Below are positions 47,749 to 59,343 of a stretch of DNA of 64,000 nt, piece by piece. A program made the position numbers and the translations under genes. This DNA comes from Sabellastarte sp. h YS-2021 (Eukaryota; Annelida; Polychaeta; Sabellida; Sabellidae): positions 57,169,293-57,233,292 of the forward strand of contig OZ024927.1 in assembly GCA_964017235.1 (NCBI GenBank), given 5' to 3'. A model generated the notes under the pieces. It searched no databases, was not told the origin of the DNA, and was given only the letters and a program-made list of their open reading frames with translations. Numbering within the stretch: position 1 is the first letter of the stretch; every line of letters starts with the position of its first letter.

Positions 47749-47876
47749 AACTCAGGTTACCTGATTAACCCTATTTATTTTAAATACTGAAGGAAACTGA
47801 TTTAATTTTTTTTTTAACTCAGGTTACCTGAGTAACCCTATTTATTATAAATACTGAAGGAAAGTGATTTAATTTT
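47749..47876 (+). repeat. 67-bp direct duplication
   Basis: aactcaggttacctga followed by ctatttatt..taaatactgaaggaaa occurs twice, at 47749 and 47816, with a few mismatches. The surrounding 47211-48023 is otherwise unremarkable. Confidence 0.8.
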
Positions 47877-48031
47877 GACAAAGATCGGGATTATTTTCTG
47901 GATAGGTAAAATCCCTAATTTTCAATGTATTTTAATTTATTTTTCTGATTGACATTTCTTCAATGACCAGAAATTTAGAAATTTTTATGTGGGTAGGACC
48001 TGGAAAGAGAGAGCAGGAATAACATTTTGAG

Positions 48032-48420
48032 TAGGGCTGCGAATGAGTACTCGAGCCTTGGTAGACGAGTCGATCTTGGCTAGTATTCGAGTCCATTTTA
48101 GTACTCGGTTACTCGTGAGGTATTGTATTATCGCCCACGTAATGAAACATTTGTGTAAAATATGCTGCATTTCAGCATTTCCGTCACATAACATCAATTA
48201 AAGTTGTTGTTTTCGCTTGAAAACCTATAATTTACTCCATAATCTATAATATCTGGTTAAACAGGAGACATTTTTCTTCAAAAGTTTCGTTTCCGGAATC
48301 GACTATTTGTTTACAGAAGTCTTCTAATGGTGGGAACTAAATCTTGCGGTTACTCGAATTCGGGCCAGTTGTCAGAGGGCGAGTACTCGATGCCGTTTTT
48401 TTGTACCCGTCACAGCCCTA
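48032..48420 (+). mobile_element. hAT-type MITE, complete, perfect 8-bp target duplication
   Basis: The ends are TAGGGCTGCGA and, inverted, TAGGGCTGTGA. The flanks are attttgag on both sides (48024-48031 and 48421-48428). Inside the ends are gagtactcga motifs in both orientations. 389 bp, the same family as 1-329. Confidence 0.9.
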
Positions 48421-48428
48421 ATTTTGAG

Positions 48429-49042
48429 AAATATTGAGCTCATATTCTGGATACAATAAATGTGCCCAAATTTTTGGTAACACGACGATGATGGAGGTCT
48501 GTGTTGTACAAGTTCTTTCTAGTTGTGCTGCTAGTGTGAGTAATATTTGCCTCATTCAGTAGATTACTTTGAAGTGTCCATCATTACTTTCCAGGTTTAA
48601 TAACTATAAGCTCCCATTAATCATCTCCCTTAGACATAGAATTTGGTATAAAATATTCATGGTTTTCTCTTCATATACTTACTTTCTATACAGACTATAA
48701 GAAGTTTCTGAAGATATATGAACAAAGCCCTGTGCATCCTTGACAAAAGCTGAAAGTGAACTGCAGAACTTTTAGAGCTCACAAAGACCAAATAAGAGCA
48801 CCACCTGATAATTCTTTTTTTTTTTTTTTTTTGAAAAATATACTGTTTACAATTTATCCATTTACCAATTAGAAAACTAAGAAAATACAAGGAATCCCAG
48901 AAGTCCATTTGCATGAACAAACTGAACACAAAAGACAAATTTCTGAGTCGCCACCATTTAAAGTCTTTGAAATAGTGAATCATTTTTGATCACAGTGTAA
49001 TAAGCAACAGACATACTATATATTATTACAAATATAAAACAG
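48429..49042. other. upstream intron with a poly-T run
   Basis: A run of about 18 T near 48817. Nothing else was recognised. Confidence 0.45.
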
Positions 49043-49280
49043 GAGACATGGTGGTGCAGTGGTAATACACTCACCTCTGACCTCTGAGATCAAAGTTCGA
49101 ATCCCGCACTGACATCATGTGGGAAAGATGGTAGCTGTTTGCCATTGGTTGGCAGTTTACACTTTACAGAACCTTGCCTAACTATATGTACCGGTTTCCT
49201 CTGCCCTTCAAACTACCCGTCACAATATAACAGAGAAGGTACTAGAGATGATTTAAAACACTAAATAAACTAAACTAAAA
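49043..49280 (+). mobile_element. tRNA-derived SINE, full-length head
   Basis: The A box tggtggtgcagtggta (49049-49064) and B box agttcgaatcc (49094-49104) are spaced as in a tRNA. A core shared with 43975-44180 follows, then the tail cactaaataaactaaactaa. An attacaaa on each side may be part of a target duplication, but the edges are uncertain. The tail resembles that of the LINE fragment inside family 1. Confidence 0.8.
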
Positions 49281-50682
49281 TTACAAAATGTTCAGTAAAC
49301 ATTTAAGATGCACAGAAGTCTTTTGTCACTATTCTATTTGGACTTCATTTCAGATAATTAGAACCAAATTCATGACATAGAAAGACTTTTTCTCCTTAAA
49401 ACTACTAAAAACAAAAATGACACTTAAATATTCTATGTAGTTCAAATATTTAAAGTTCTAAGCAAATTCTATTACACTTTTCAGCCATGACTAAAGCACT
49501 ATACCTAGTGTAGTTCAACTCCTGAATAAATTAAATCCACTCTTTTGAATTTTATTATCCTTTGATGGGGGCTATTTGATGAAATCCACCATTGTAGATT
49601 TTTAACATCTCTGCACAACTTGATATTTGTGTGAAATGTAAACATGATGTCTTTGTGTATGTGCTGTAATGCCTGTGTCTGGCGTATCTGAACATTAGAA
49701 CACCAAGCTTACATGTCTGACTTCATTAAAACATTCAATCAATACACTTAAAATCGAATTTCCTCTCAGTGAATGACACAATCAAAAGAAACACTGTTCG
49801 GTAAAAGTGAGAAGTCCAAAAAATACTATAATGTTGATATATAACTCTCTCATACGTGCACAAAGAAGTAATGGACAATTTAAGATGTTATTGAAGATAA
49901 GAAAACTTCTAGATATATACATCGCAGTGGATTACTAGTAATTAACCATCAGTGACAAGTTGGAAAATATCACAAGTAAATAGAACCTAATTGCTGACTA
50001 TCCTGTCTTAAATCTAGGAAAACTAGTCTAAACACGAATGCAAAAGCATCAGGCCAAGACATCTTGCATATTTTAAAGCAATATATGAAGACTCAGGCTG
50101 TCATAAAGATTCAGGAACGGATGAAAAACAAGATAATGGCATTTTATGGGTGCTGAAAGCCATTTACTATTAATGATCACAAATTACTTCAATATCCTTT
50201 AGTTATTAATGTAACAAGGTTTACAGTAGCATTCTAAAACAATTGCACATGGCTGATGTACCTAAAAGAAGCCTGTCTGAGGATTAATGTAATTTTTATG
50301 TCAACAATCACATGAATATGTTGTCAATATGGAGCCAAAGTTTAAACAATTTTCAAACTTCACTTAAGTCAGCATTTATTGGTTAAAAGAACAGTAATTG
50401 TACTGTCAAAATTTTGTCTTGATGGCTTCTTGCTCAAACTTGCACTGCTTCCATAAATACAGAGTACGAATACACATATATAGGGGGGAGTAGAGAGACA
50501 TAAGAGACAAAGTAGACAGCAGGTGATATATCACAAACACTGACACAGCTGCAGCATTACACAGAGGATAGGGAAAACTCAGGTTATACTCTTCAGCCAA
50601 TCACACACTCAATCGATTTAAGGCTCAAATGTAAAATCTGCGATGGCATTTTAAATTTGCCATGTGGCCACACTCCTTAAAA
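49281..50682. other. upstream intron, nothing recognised
   Basis: AT-rich. Short open frames only. Confidence 0.45.
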
Positions 50683-53600
50683 CTAGATTGGGCCAACTCG
50701 GCGCCAACATATCCCCAGACAGGTCATCACTCACGCCACAGGTTTTGATCGGGAATTTTTTAAAACATAATTGCCCATTATTATATGAACTTCAGCACAT
50801 CAATCTACTCTGTTTATATCTCCCCAAGGAAGATGGTGTATCCCCAGATGCCGAATACATAACTCAAACTAGATTGGGCCAACTCGGCGCCAACATATCC
50901 CCAGACAGGTCATCACTCACGCCACAGGTTTTGATCGGGAATTTTTTAAAACATAATTACCCATTATTATATGAACTTCAGCACATCAATCTACTCTGTT
51001 TATATCTCCCCAAGGAAGATGGTGTATCCCCAGACGCCGAATACATACCTCAAATTATATTTTCAATCTTCCTGCAATGATAACTCTAAACCTATTTTCA
51101 AAGTATTTAAATGATTGATGATTGAATGTCCATTCTAAAATAATAATCCCAAAAGAGCATATCTGTTTCTATATTTGTTGACAAATAAAATATTATTTTT
51201 AACTCAACTCATCATATTTTTCAATCTTCCTTCAAAGTATTTAAATGATTGATGATTCAATGTCCATTCTAAAATTCATAATCCCAAAAGCGCATATCTG
51301 TTTCTATATTTGTTCAGAAATAAAATATTATTTAAAAAAAAATTATTTATATTATTATTTTATTATATTATTTTTAGAATTTGCAAATTGTTTTCAGTTA
51401 TTCATTTCCTCTATACCTATATATGTGGTCCATATGTATGCAACCTAAATATGTGACACAATCTCAGTTCTGACTCCCCTTTGTGTTATATGTAATGAAG
51501 CTCACCACCTCCCACCCCCACCCCTCTCCCCTTCTCCACACCTCTCTCACTATTACACAAGATCTGCAACCCCATTGAGTTCTTTGTTTCTCATCTGATA
51601 TCACTAAATACCTTTGTTTATTTAGTGTCACTCAATATAGCTGGAGGTCCCAGAGGTGGGTGGGGGGAATCCGGGTGGGGGATGTGGGTTGAGCATAAAT
51701 GGTAAACAAACAATCTATATAAAAGGGGTACTCAAATACAAAAAGAATTGAGAATTTTAAGTATGTGATTATCAACTGAAATGAGTTCATAACTGTAGGA
51801 GCTGTGCCAAAATTAACTGAGGCAAGTTGAATAAAACTGGGCTAGTTGAGGGTTAAAAATCCCCTAGTTTTACTACATAAGGATATAATTTCATTAATAT
51901 TGGGACTTAAAGCTCACTTAAAGTGTCCATTTTGTCTACTTGAATATGTTTAACCAGTTTCATTTTAAAAAGTGAAAAACTCAGCAAGCAGAGGTATAAC
52001 ACACAAAAAAAAGTTCTTAAAAGACTAAGATAGCCATAACATTATTAATATTCAAAATTTAAATAGACAGGCATTTCCTTTTAAAAATTCAAAGATTTCA
52101 GCTCTATAACCCACATAGTTTGACAGTTACTGGGCTTTAAAGTGGCACAATATCCATAAATTGGGTTTCTGTGGGCATTTTACAATTGTTAAAGAGACCT
52201 TAGCAATTAAACTACAGATCTGAAACTTTTTGGGGGACATACATAACAAACAAAAATTATATATAATACAGTTTAAGACTTGTCACACTAAGCATTTCCA
52301 AATAACAGGGCAAAATACGGAAAAAATGTCAAAAAAGGCACTTGGGCGAGTGTCTATGGCCCTCATACACAGGTTAAATGTCTACTAAAAACCTTGATTT
52401 TCGGCATATGTAAAAAGGACATAATAATGCATTCCCAGATGGGATTTCAGCTCCATCAATCACATAGTTTAACAGTTACAGGGCTTAAAGGTGGTAAAAA
52501 GTCCAAATATTGGGTCTCTGTGGGTCTTTTAGAGATCTCGATGTGGCTTTCAAATTAAAGCTTCAGACTTAAAATTTGTTACATACTAAGATTACACATA
52601 GAATATGTATCTAATAAAGTTTGAAACTTCTCAGACTTACCATTTCCAAGTTACAGAGCAAAATATGTGAAAAATGTCTTAAAAGGGTCACTCAGGTGGG
52701 TGTTTAAGGTCCTCATACACAGGTTAAATGTCTACTTGAAGCCTTGATTTTTGGCACATGTAAAAAAAACATAATAATGTATTCCCAGATAGGATTTGAG
52801 CTCTATCAGTCACATAGTTTGACAGTCACAGGGCTTAAAAGTAGCAAAAAGTCCAAATATTGGGTCTTTGGGAGCCTTTTAGAGACCTCAATTTGACCTT
52901 CAAAATTAAAGCTTCAGACTTAAAATCTGTTACATACTAAGATTACACACAGAATATATATCTAATACAGTTTGAAACTTCTCAGACTTACCATTTCCAA
53001 GTTACAGGGAAAAAGATGTGAAAAATGTCTTATAAGGGTCACTCGGGTGGGTGTTTATGGTCCTGATACACAGGTTAACTGTCTATTAAAGGCCTAAATG
53101 TTGGGGCACATATAAGAAAACACATAGATATATTCCCAGATGATATTTAACTTAGATGAGAGACATAGTTTGAAAGCTACAGTGCTTGAAAGTGGCAAAA
53201 AGTGCATAAATTGGGTCTCTGTGGGCACTTTTGAGACCTTAAGTCGACCCCTTTGGGTAAACCTACAGCCCTAAAATTTTCTACAGACAAGGATTACATA
53301 TCAAAGTTATACCTAGCACAGTTTGAGACTCATCAGAATTATCACTTCCAAATTATAGGGCAAAATATGTGTAAAGTATAGCAAAAAATCCCTAAGTGGG
53401 GGTATTTATGGGCCTCAAACACAATTTTCTCCTCAACTTAAAGTCATGATTTTCGGCACATGTACTAAGAACATATTAATGTGTTGTCAGGTAAAATTTC
53501 AGCCAGCTGAGCATCATAGTTTGTGACCTACAGGGCTCTAAGTGGCCAAAAGTGCAATTTCTGACCTTAAGGTGGCCATAAGTTCTTTTTTACTGGGAGT

Positions 53601-53713
53601 TTAAGGTCACCTTAAAATAGGGATCTTCCTTTGGGCACCCTTAACATGTGTACCAAGTTTGAAAAAAAAATATTAATTTGTTTTTGAGTTATCGCGTCCA
53701 CAAGGAAATTTCT

Positions 53714-53762
<49 letters not shown>

Positions 53763-56700
53763 GACGGACCTGAATCCAATATATCCCCGACTTTCGTCTG
53801 GGGATATAATTATATTTTCAATCTTCCTGCAATGATAACTCTAAACCTATTTTCAAAGTATTTAAATGATTGATGATTGAATGTCCATTCTAAAATAATA
53901 ATCCCAAAAGTGCATATCTGTTTCTATATTTGTTGACAAATAAAATATTATTTTTAACTCAACTCATCATATTTTTCAATCTTCCTTCAAAGTATTTAAA
54001 TGATTGATGATTCAATGTCCATTCTAAAATTCATAATCCCAAAAGCGCATATCTGTTTCTATATTTGTTCACAAATAAAATATTATTTAAAAAAAAATTA
54101 TTTATATTATTATTTTATTATATTATTTTTAGAATTTGCAAATTGTTTTCAGTTATTCATTTCCTCTATACCTATATATGTGGTCCATATATATGCAACC
54201 TAAATATGTGACACAATCTCAGTTCTGACTCCCCTTTGTGTTATATGTAATGAAGCCCACCACCTCCCACCCCCACCCCCACCCCTCTCCCCTTCTCCAC
54301 ACCTCTCTCACTATTACACAAGATCTGCAACCCCATTGAGTTCTTTGTTTCTCATCTGATATCATTAAATACCTTTGTTTATTTAGTGTCACTCAATATA
54401 GCTGGAGGTCCCAGAGGTGGGTGGGGGGAATCCGGGTGGGGGATGTGGGTTGAGCATAAATGGTAAACAAACAATCTATATAAAAGGGGTACTCAAATAC
54501 AAAAAGAATTGAGAATTTTAAGTATGTGATTATCAACTGAAATGAGTTCATAACTGTAGGAGCTGTGCCAAAATTAACTGAGGCAAGTTGAATAAAACTG
54601 GGCTAGTTGAGGGTTAAAAATCCCCTAGTTTTACTACATAAGGATATAATTTCATTAATATTGGGACTTAAAGCTCACTTAAAGTGTCCATTTTGCCTAC
54701 TTGAATATGTTTAACCAGTTTCATTTTAAAAAGTGAAAAACTCAGCAAGCAGAGGTATAACACACAAAAATAAGTTCTTAAAAGACTAAGATAGCCATAA
54801 CATTATTAATATTCAAAATTTAAATAGACAGACATTTCCTTTTAAAAATTCAAAGATTTCAGCTCTATAACCCACATAGTTTGACAGTTACTGGGCTTTA
54901 AAGTGGCATAATATCCATAAATTGGGTTTCTGTGGGCATTTTACAATTGTTAAAGAGACCTTAGCAATTAAACTACAGATCTGAAACTTTTTGGGGGACA
55001 TACATAACAAACAAAAATTATATATAATACAGTTTAAGACTTGTCACACTAAGCATTTCCAAATAACGGCAAAATACGGAAAAAATGTCAAAAAAGGCAC
55101 TTGGGCGAGTGTCTATGGCCCTCATACACAGGTTAAATGTCTACTAAAAACCTTGATTTTCGGCATATGTAAAAAGGACATAATAATGCATTCCCAGATG
55201 GGATTTCAGCTCCATCAATCACATAGTTTAACAGTTACAGGGCTTAAAGGTGGTAAAAAGTCCAAATATTGGGTCATTGTGGGCCTTTTAGAGATCTCGA
55301 TGTGGCTTTCAAATTAAAGCTTCAGACTTAAAATTTGTTACATACTAAGATTACACATAGAATATGTATCTAATAAAGTTTGAAACTTCTCAGACTTACC
55401 ATTTCCAAGTTACAGAGCAAAATATGTGAAAAATGTCTTAAAAGGGTCACTCAGGTGGGTGTTTAAGGTCCTCATACACAGGTTAAATGTCTACTTGAAG
55501 CCTTGATTTTTGGCACATGTAAAAAGAACATAATAATGTATTCCCAGATGAGATTTCAGCTCTATCAGTCACATAGTTTAACAGTCACAGGCCTTAAAAT
55601 TGGCAAAAAGTCCAAATACTGGGTCTTTATGGGGCCTTCTAGAGACCTAAATGTGGCCTTCAAATTAAAGCTTCAGACTTAAAATTTGTCACATACTAAG
55701 ATTACACATAGAATATGCATCTAATACAGTTTGAAACTTCTTAGACTTACCATTTCCAAGTTACAGGGAAAAAATATGTGAAAAATGTCTAAAAATGGTC
55801 ACTCGGGTGGGGATTTATGGTCCTCATACACAGGTTAAATGTCTTCTTAAAGCCTTAATTTTTGGCACATATAAAAATAACATACTAATATCTTCTCAGA
55901 TAGGATTTGAGCTCTATCAGTCACATAGTTTGACAGTCACAGGGCTTAAAAGTAGCAAAAAGTCCAAATATTGGGTCTTTGGGAGCCTTTTAGAGACCTC
56001 AATTTGACCTTCAAAATTAAAGCTTCAGACTTAAAATCTGTTACATACTAAGATTACACACAGAATATATATCTAATACAGTTTGAAACTTCTCAGACTT
56101 ACCATTTCCAAGTTACAGGGAAAAGATGTGAAAAATGTCTTATAAGGGTCACTCGGGTGGGTGTTTATGGTCCTGATACACAGGTTAACTGTCTATTAAA
56201 GGCCTAAATGTTGGGGCACATATAAGAAAACACATAGATATATTCCCAGATGATATTTAACTTAGATGAGAGACATAGTTTGAAAGCTACAGTGCTTGAA
56301 AGTGGCAAAAAGTGCATAAATTGGGTCTCTGTGGGCACTTTTGAGACCTTAAGTCGACCCCTTTGGGTAAACCTACAGCCCTAAAATTTTCTACAGACAA
56401 GGATTACATATCAAAGTTATACCTAGCGCAGTTTGAGACTCATCAGAATTATCACTTCCAAATTATAGGGCAAAATATGTGAAAAGTATAGCAAAAAATC
56501 CCTAAGTGGGGGTATTTATGGGCCTCAAACACAATTTTCTCCTCAACTTAAAGTCATGATTTTCGGCACATGTACTAAGAACATATTAATGTGTTGTCAG
56601 GTAAAATTTCAGCCAGCTGAGCATCATAGTTTGTGACCCACAGGGCTCTAAGTGGCCAAAAGTGCAATTTCTGACCTTAAGGTGGCCATAAGTTCTTTTT

Positions 56701-56889
56701 TACTGGGAGTTTAAGGTCACCTTAAAATAGGGATCTTCCTTTGGGCACCCTTAACATGTGTACCAAGTTTGAAAAAAAAATATTAATTTGTTTTTGAGTT
56801 ATCGCGTCCACAAGGAAATTTCTACGGCGGCGGCGGCGGCGCGACGGACCTGAATCCAATATATCCCCGACTTTCGTCTGGGGATATAA
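50683..56889 (-). mobile_element. family 1 Helentron-like element, tandem copy 3 (head-head-body-body)
   Basis: 6,207 bp. The 186-bp left terminus (CTAG and hairpin) is present twice (50683-50868 and 50869-51054). A body to 53809 then ends in the full right hairpin and ATAA, directly followed by a second body (53810-56889) that starts at the base equivalent to 51055 and has no left terminus. The flanks are ttaaaa and ttaag. Neither body has the LINE fragment. The first has two and the second three 351-bp units. Confidence 0.82.
53714..53762. repeat. expanded CGG trinucleotide run
   Basis: About 15 uninterrupted CGG units next to the right terminus of the first body. The other three family 1 right ends (19420s, 23999-24016, 56824-56841) have about five or six. 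Confidence 0.9.
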
Positions 56890-57964
56890 TTAAGAATAAG
56901 GAGACAAGGCCTGCTGATTTTCTATATCAGAGAAGGATACTGCCTTAATTAGGCACATACCCCTTTGATAATTCAAAGAAAAATGAGGGTATTTCCCAGT
57001 GGAAAATTTCTCAAACAAAATTTTTTCTCTACAGTTACTTATATGTCGCAAATGTAGCAAAGCTAAAAAAATGTACTCAAACATTGTACCAGAAAAACTG
57101 CACATTTTGCCATGGGTTTCAGTATTAGTGTTAGAAGGAGAGATTCAAACTTTGTTTTCTTTATTTTTTTAACAGCTCAAACACATCACATATATACTCT
57201 TTGGAGTCTTCAAACAAGACGTTATGACACAGCTTGATTCTCTTCACAATTAAAACAGCACAAACCAAAACACAAGTACTGTTAGAACTATTTTTCCAAC
57301 GTTATTTAACTGTAAAGAAGAACCAGTTAATGCCCAACATCACTTATGAAGGCTGAAATATTGTTACTTGATACAAGGAAACAGCTTAATGTCGACCTGC
57401 AGGAAATAGGGCTTACACCAAAGGTCAGAAGAGGGATAATAGTCTTTGTGTTGTGTTCAATTTGCCCCTGCATAGCTTTGTCACATCACACAATTCGCCA
57501 CAAGGATTTATTTGGTGGATAAAAGTTCTGATGGCAGTAATTAATAAATGGGGAAGGCAGTCTTTTTCAGAAGTAGGCTATAAATTACTATTCATGCTGT
57601 TTGCTTACTTGTTCAGAATTTAACACCCCAAAAATGACTACTCCATACTCCCAGAGTAAAATAAAGGAACACAGGTTCACAAATTATTAACCAAGGCAAT
57701 ACAGCTTTGAGGAATCAACAACCTTTTTCCTGATTAATATTGAACAAGACTGGTTCTGCAACATTTAAGATAAAGATTGAAACCAAAACATCAACCTGTT
57801 AAAAAAGTCTCATTATTTAAAATAGAACAAGACCACTGCCGCGGTATTTATCTCCAGGTATTAATCAGAAATGGGGGTAGTCTGTAGAGCTGAAAGAGGA
57901 GACCAAACTTGTGGTCGAATATTCGTTACATATTTTCCGATATTTCCCGGAAATTCGTTTTATA
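56890..57964. other. upstream intron or flank, nothing recognised
   Basis: AT-rich sequence. At 57910-57960, cgaatattcg and related palindromes may be the end of an unidentified MITE around the next element. Confidence 0.4.
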
Positions 57965-57972
57965 GTTTTAGT

Positions 57973-58348
57973 TAGTGGTGGGAACGGTAAACCGGTAACC
58001 GGTTTTTTGTTCATTTCTGGCAAAAATAACGAAATTCGCAAAGAATATTTGGGAACCGGTAATTGAAAACGTCAACATTTTAGACCACTTAATGGCTGAT
58101 ACTTCTTCAAAACGACAAAAAATATGCATATTTTGAAAAATATGTCACATTTTTACATTTTATTGAGCAAAAATCTTGTTTACATACTTCTTAATACCTC
58201 GCGAAAGCCATTTCCAGTTTTGGGTTCTGCCTCTTGTACGCTTTGCGGATAATTTTACTGCACATTATAAGGCATACGAAATACCGGATTTCGTTCGTTT
58301 CAAAGCCCCGGTAACCGGTTTTGATTTCTGCAAACGGTCCCACCACTA
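57973..58348. mobile_element. hAT-type MITE with perfect 8-bp target duplication
   Basis: The ends are TAGTGGTGGGAACGGT and, inverted, TAGTGGTGGGACCGTT. The flanks are gttttagt on both sides (57965-57972 and 58349-58356). aaccggttt motifs lie inside both ends. 376 bp, no coding frame. Confidence 0.9.
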
Positions 58349-58356
58349 GTTTTAGT

Positions 58357-59335
58357 GTGTTCCAAAATTTAGGTAAAATCATGGACATTTAGGTTTTCAG
58401 TTAACCACTGGAAGAAAAACAAGTAATTTCACTTTTTGCTCTATTATTTAGTAAAACATTAGACAAAATGAGTGTTATTTGCAATATTTACATATACCAA
58501 GCCTGATTTTCATATTCATACCGAATATTTGTTTGCTTACGCTGAAAGTCGAATCCGGAAAATGCGGACCGGAAAACGAATAATGCGAATATCCCTTTCT
58601 AGCTCTCTCCATCCTGGTGTAATGCGAGATAATGACTCATTATTTTCCAAACAACATTTATCACCCCAAACAACAGGACTTAGAGGGGTAAAAATATTGC
58701 TTGCAAAACAATGACCCCCATTCAGAAACTGACTCCCCTCTATTGTTTCTGCACCCATATGATTTATTTATTTATTGGAGGATGTGGGGGTGGTGTCTGT
58801 CAATATTGAACAGGCTCAATTTCACTTAGACCTAATTATTGATGTGTCATTTCTTCAGCTTATTTAAGTTTAATTAGTTCCAAGTCACACAAAACAAAGA
58901 TAAACAATAAGCGCCACAATAAGCATCTTCCCAATGGTTTTGTCCGCCTCTTTTTTGTGGCTGGGAATAGTTTTATGCATCTGGCCTCAATGTATGCAAT
59001 ACAGTGGTTTCACATTTCTTTCTGGTGAATCCTAAAATCCTCAGTCTGCTGCCTGTGACACAAAGTAGTTATAAAAGCTATAGCAAACAACCCACAGTCT
59101 TTTACGCTTAACTGTTTTGTTACATCTGTGGTTATTTACTGTCCAAAACTCCCATAAATGTTTTCCAATACACTAACAGTTTTCTTAATCAACCCATTTG
59201 TGGATAATTTCAACAGCTATTTAAAATTTAATAGCAATACTGATCATAGTACTCATTATTAAAAATATTAATGTAATAATAAGTACACACGCAACTTATT
59301 CTTTAGCGAACACACATAATACACAACCCACTAAC
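58357..59335. other. upstream intron or flank, nothing firmly recognised
   Basis: AT-rich. The part near 58500-58610 with ccgaatatttg and aatgcggaccggaaaacg may be remnant MITE sequence. Confidence 0.4.
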
Positions 59336-59343
59336 ATGCTTTT

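Noticed and set aside
49043-49115. Functional tRNA gene
   Set aside because: A and B boxes are present but no clean acceptor stem or anticodon arm can be drawn, and the SINE core and tail follow directly.
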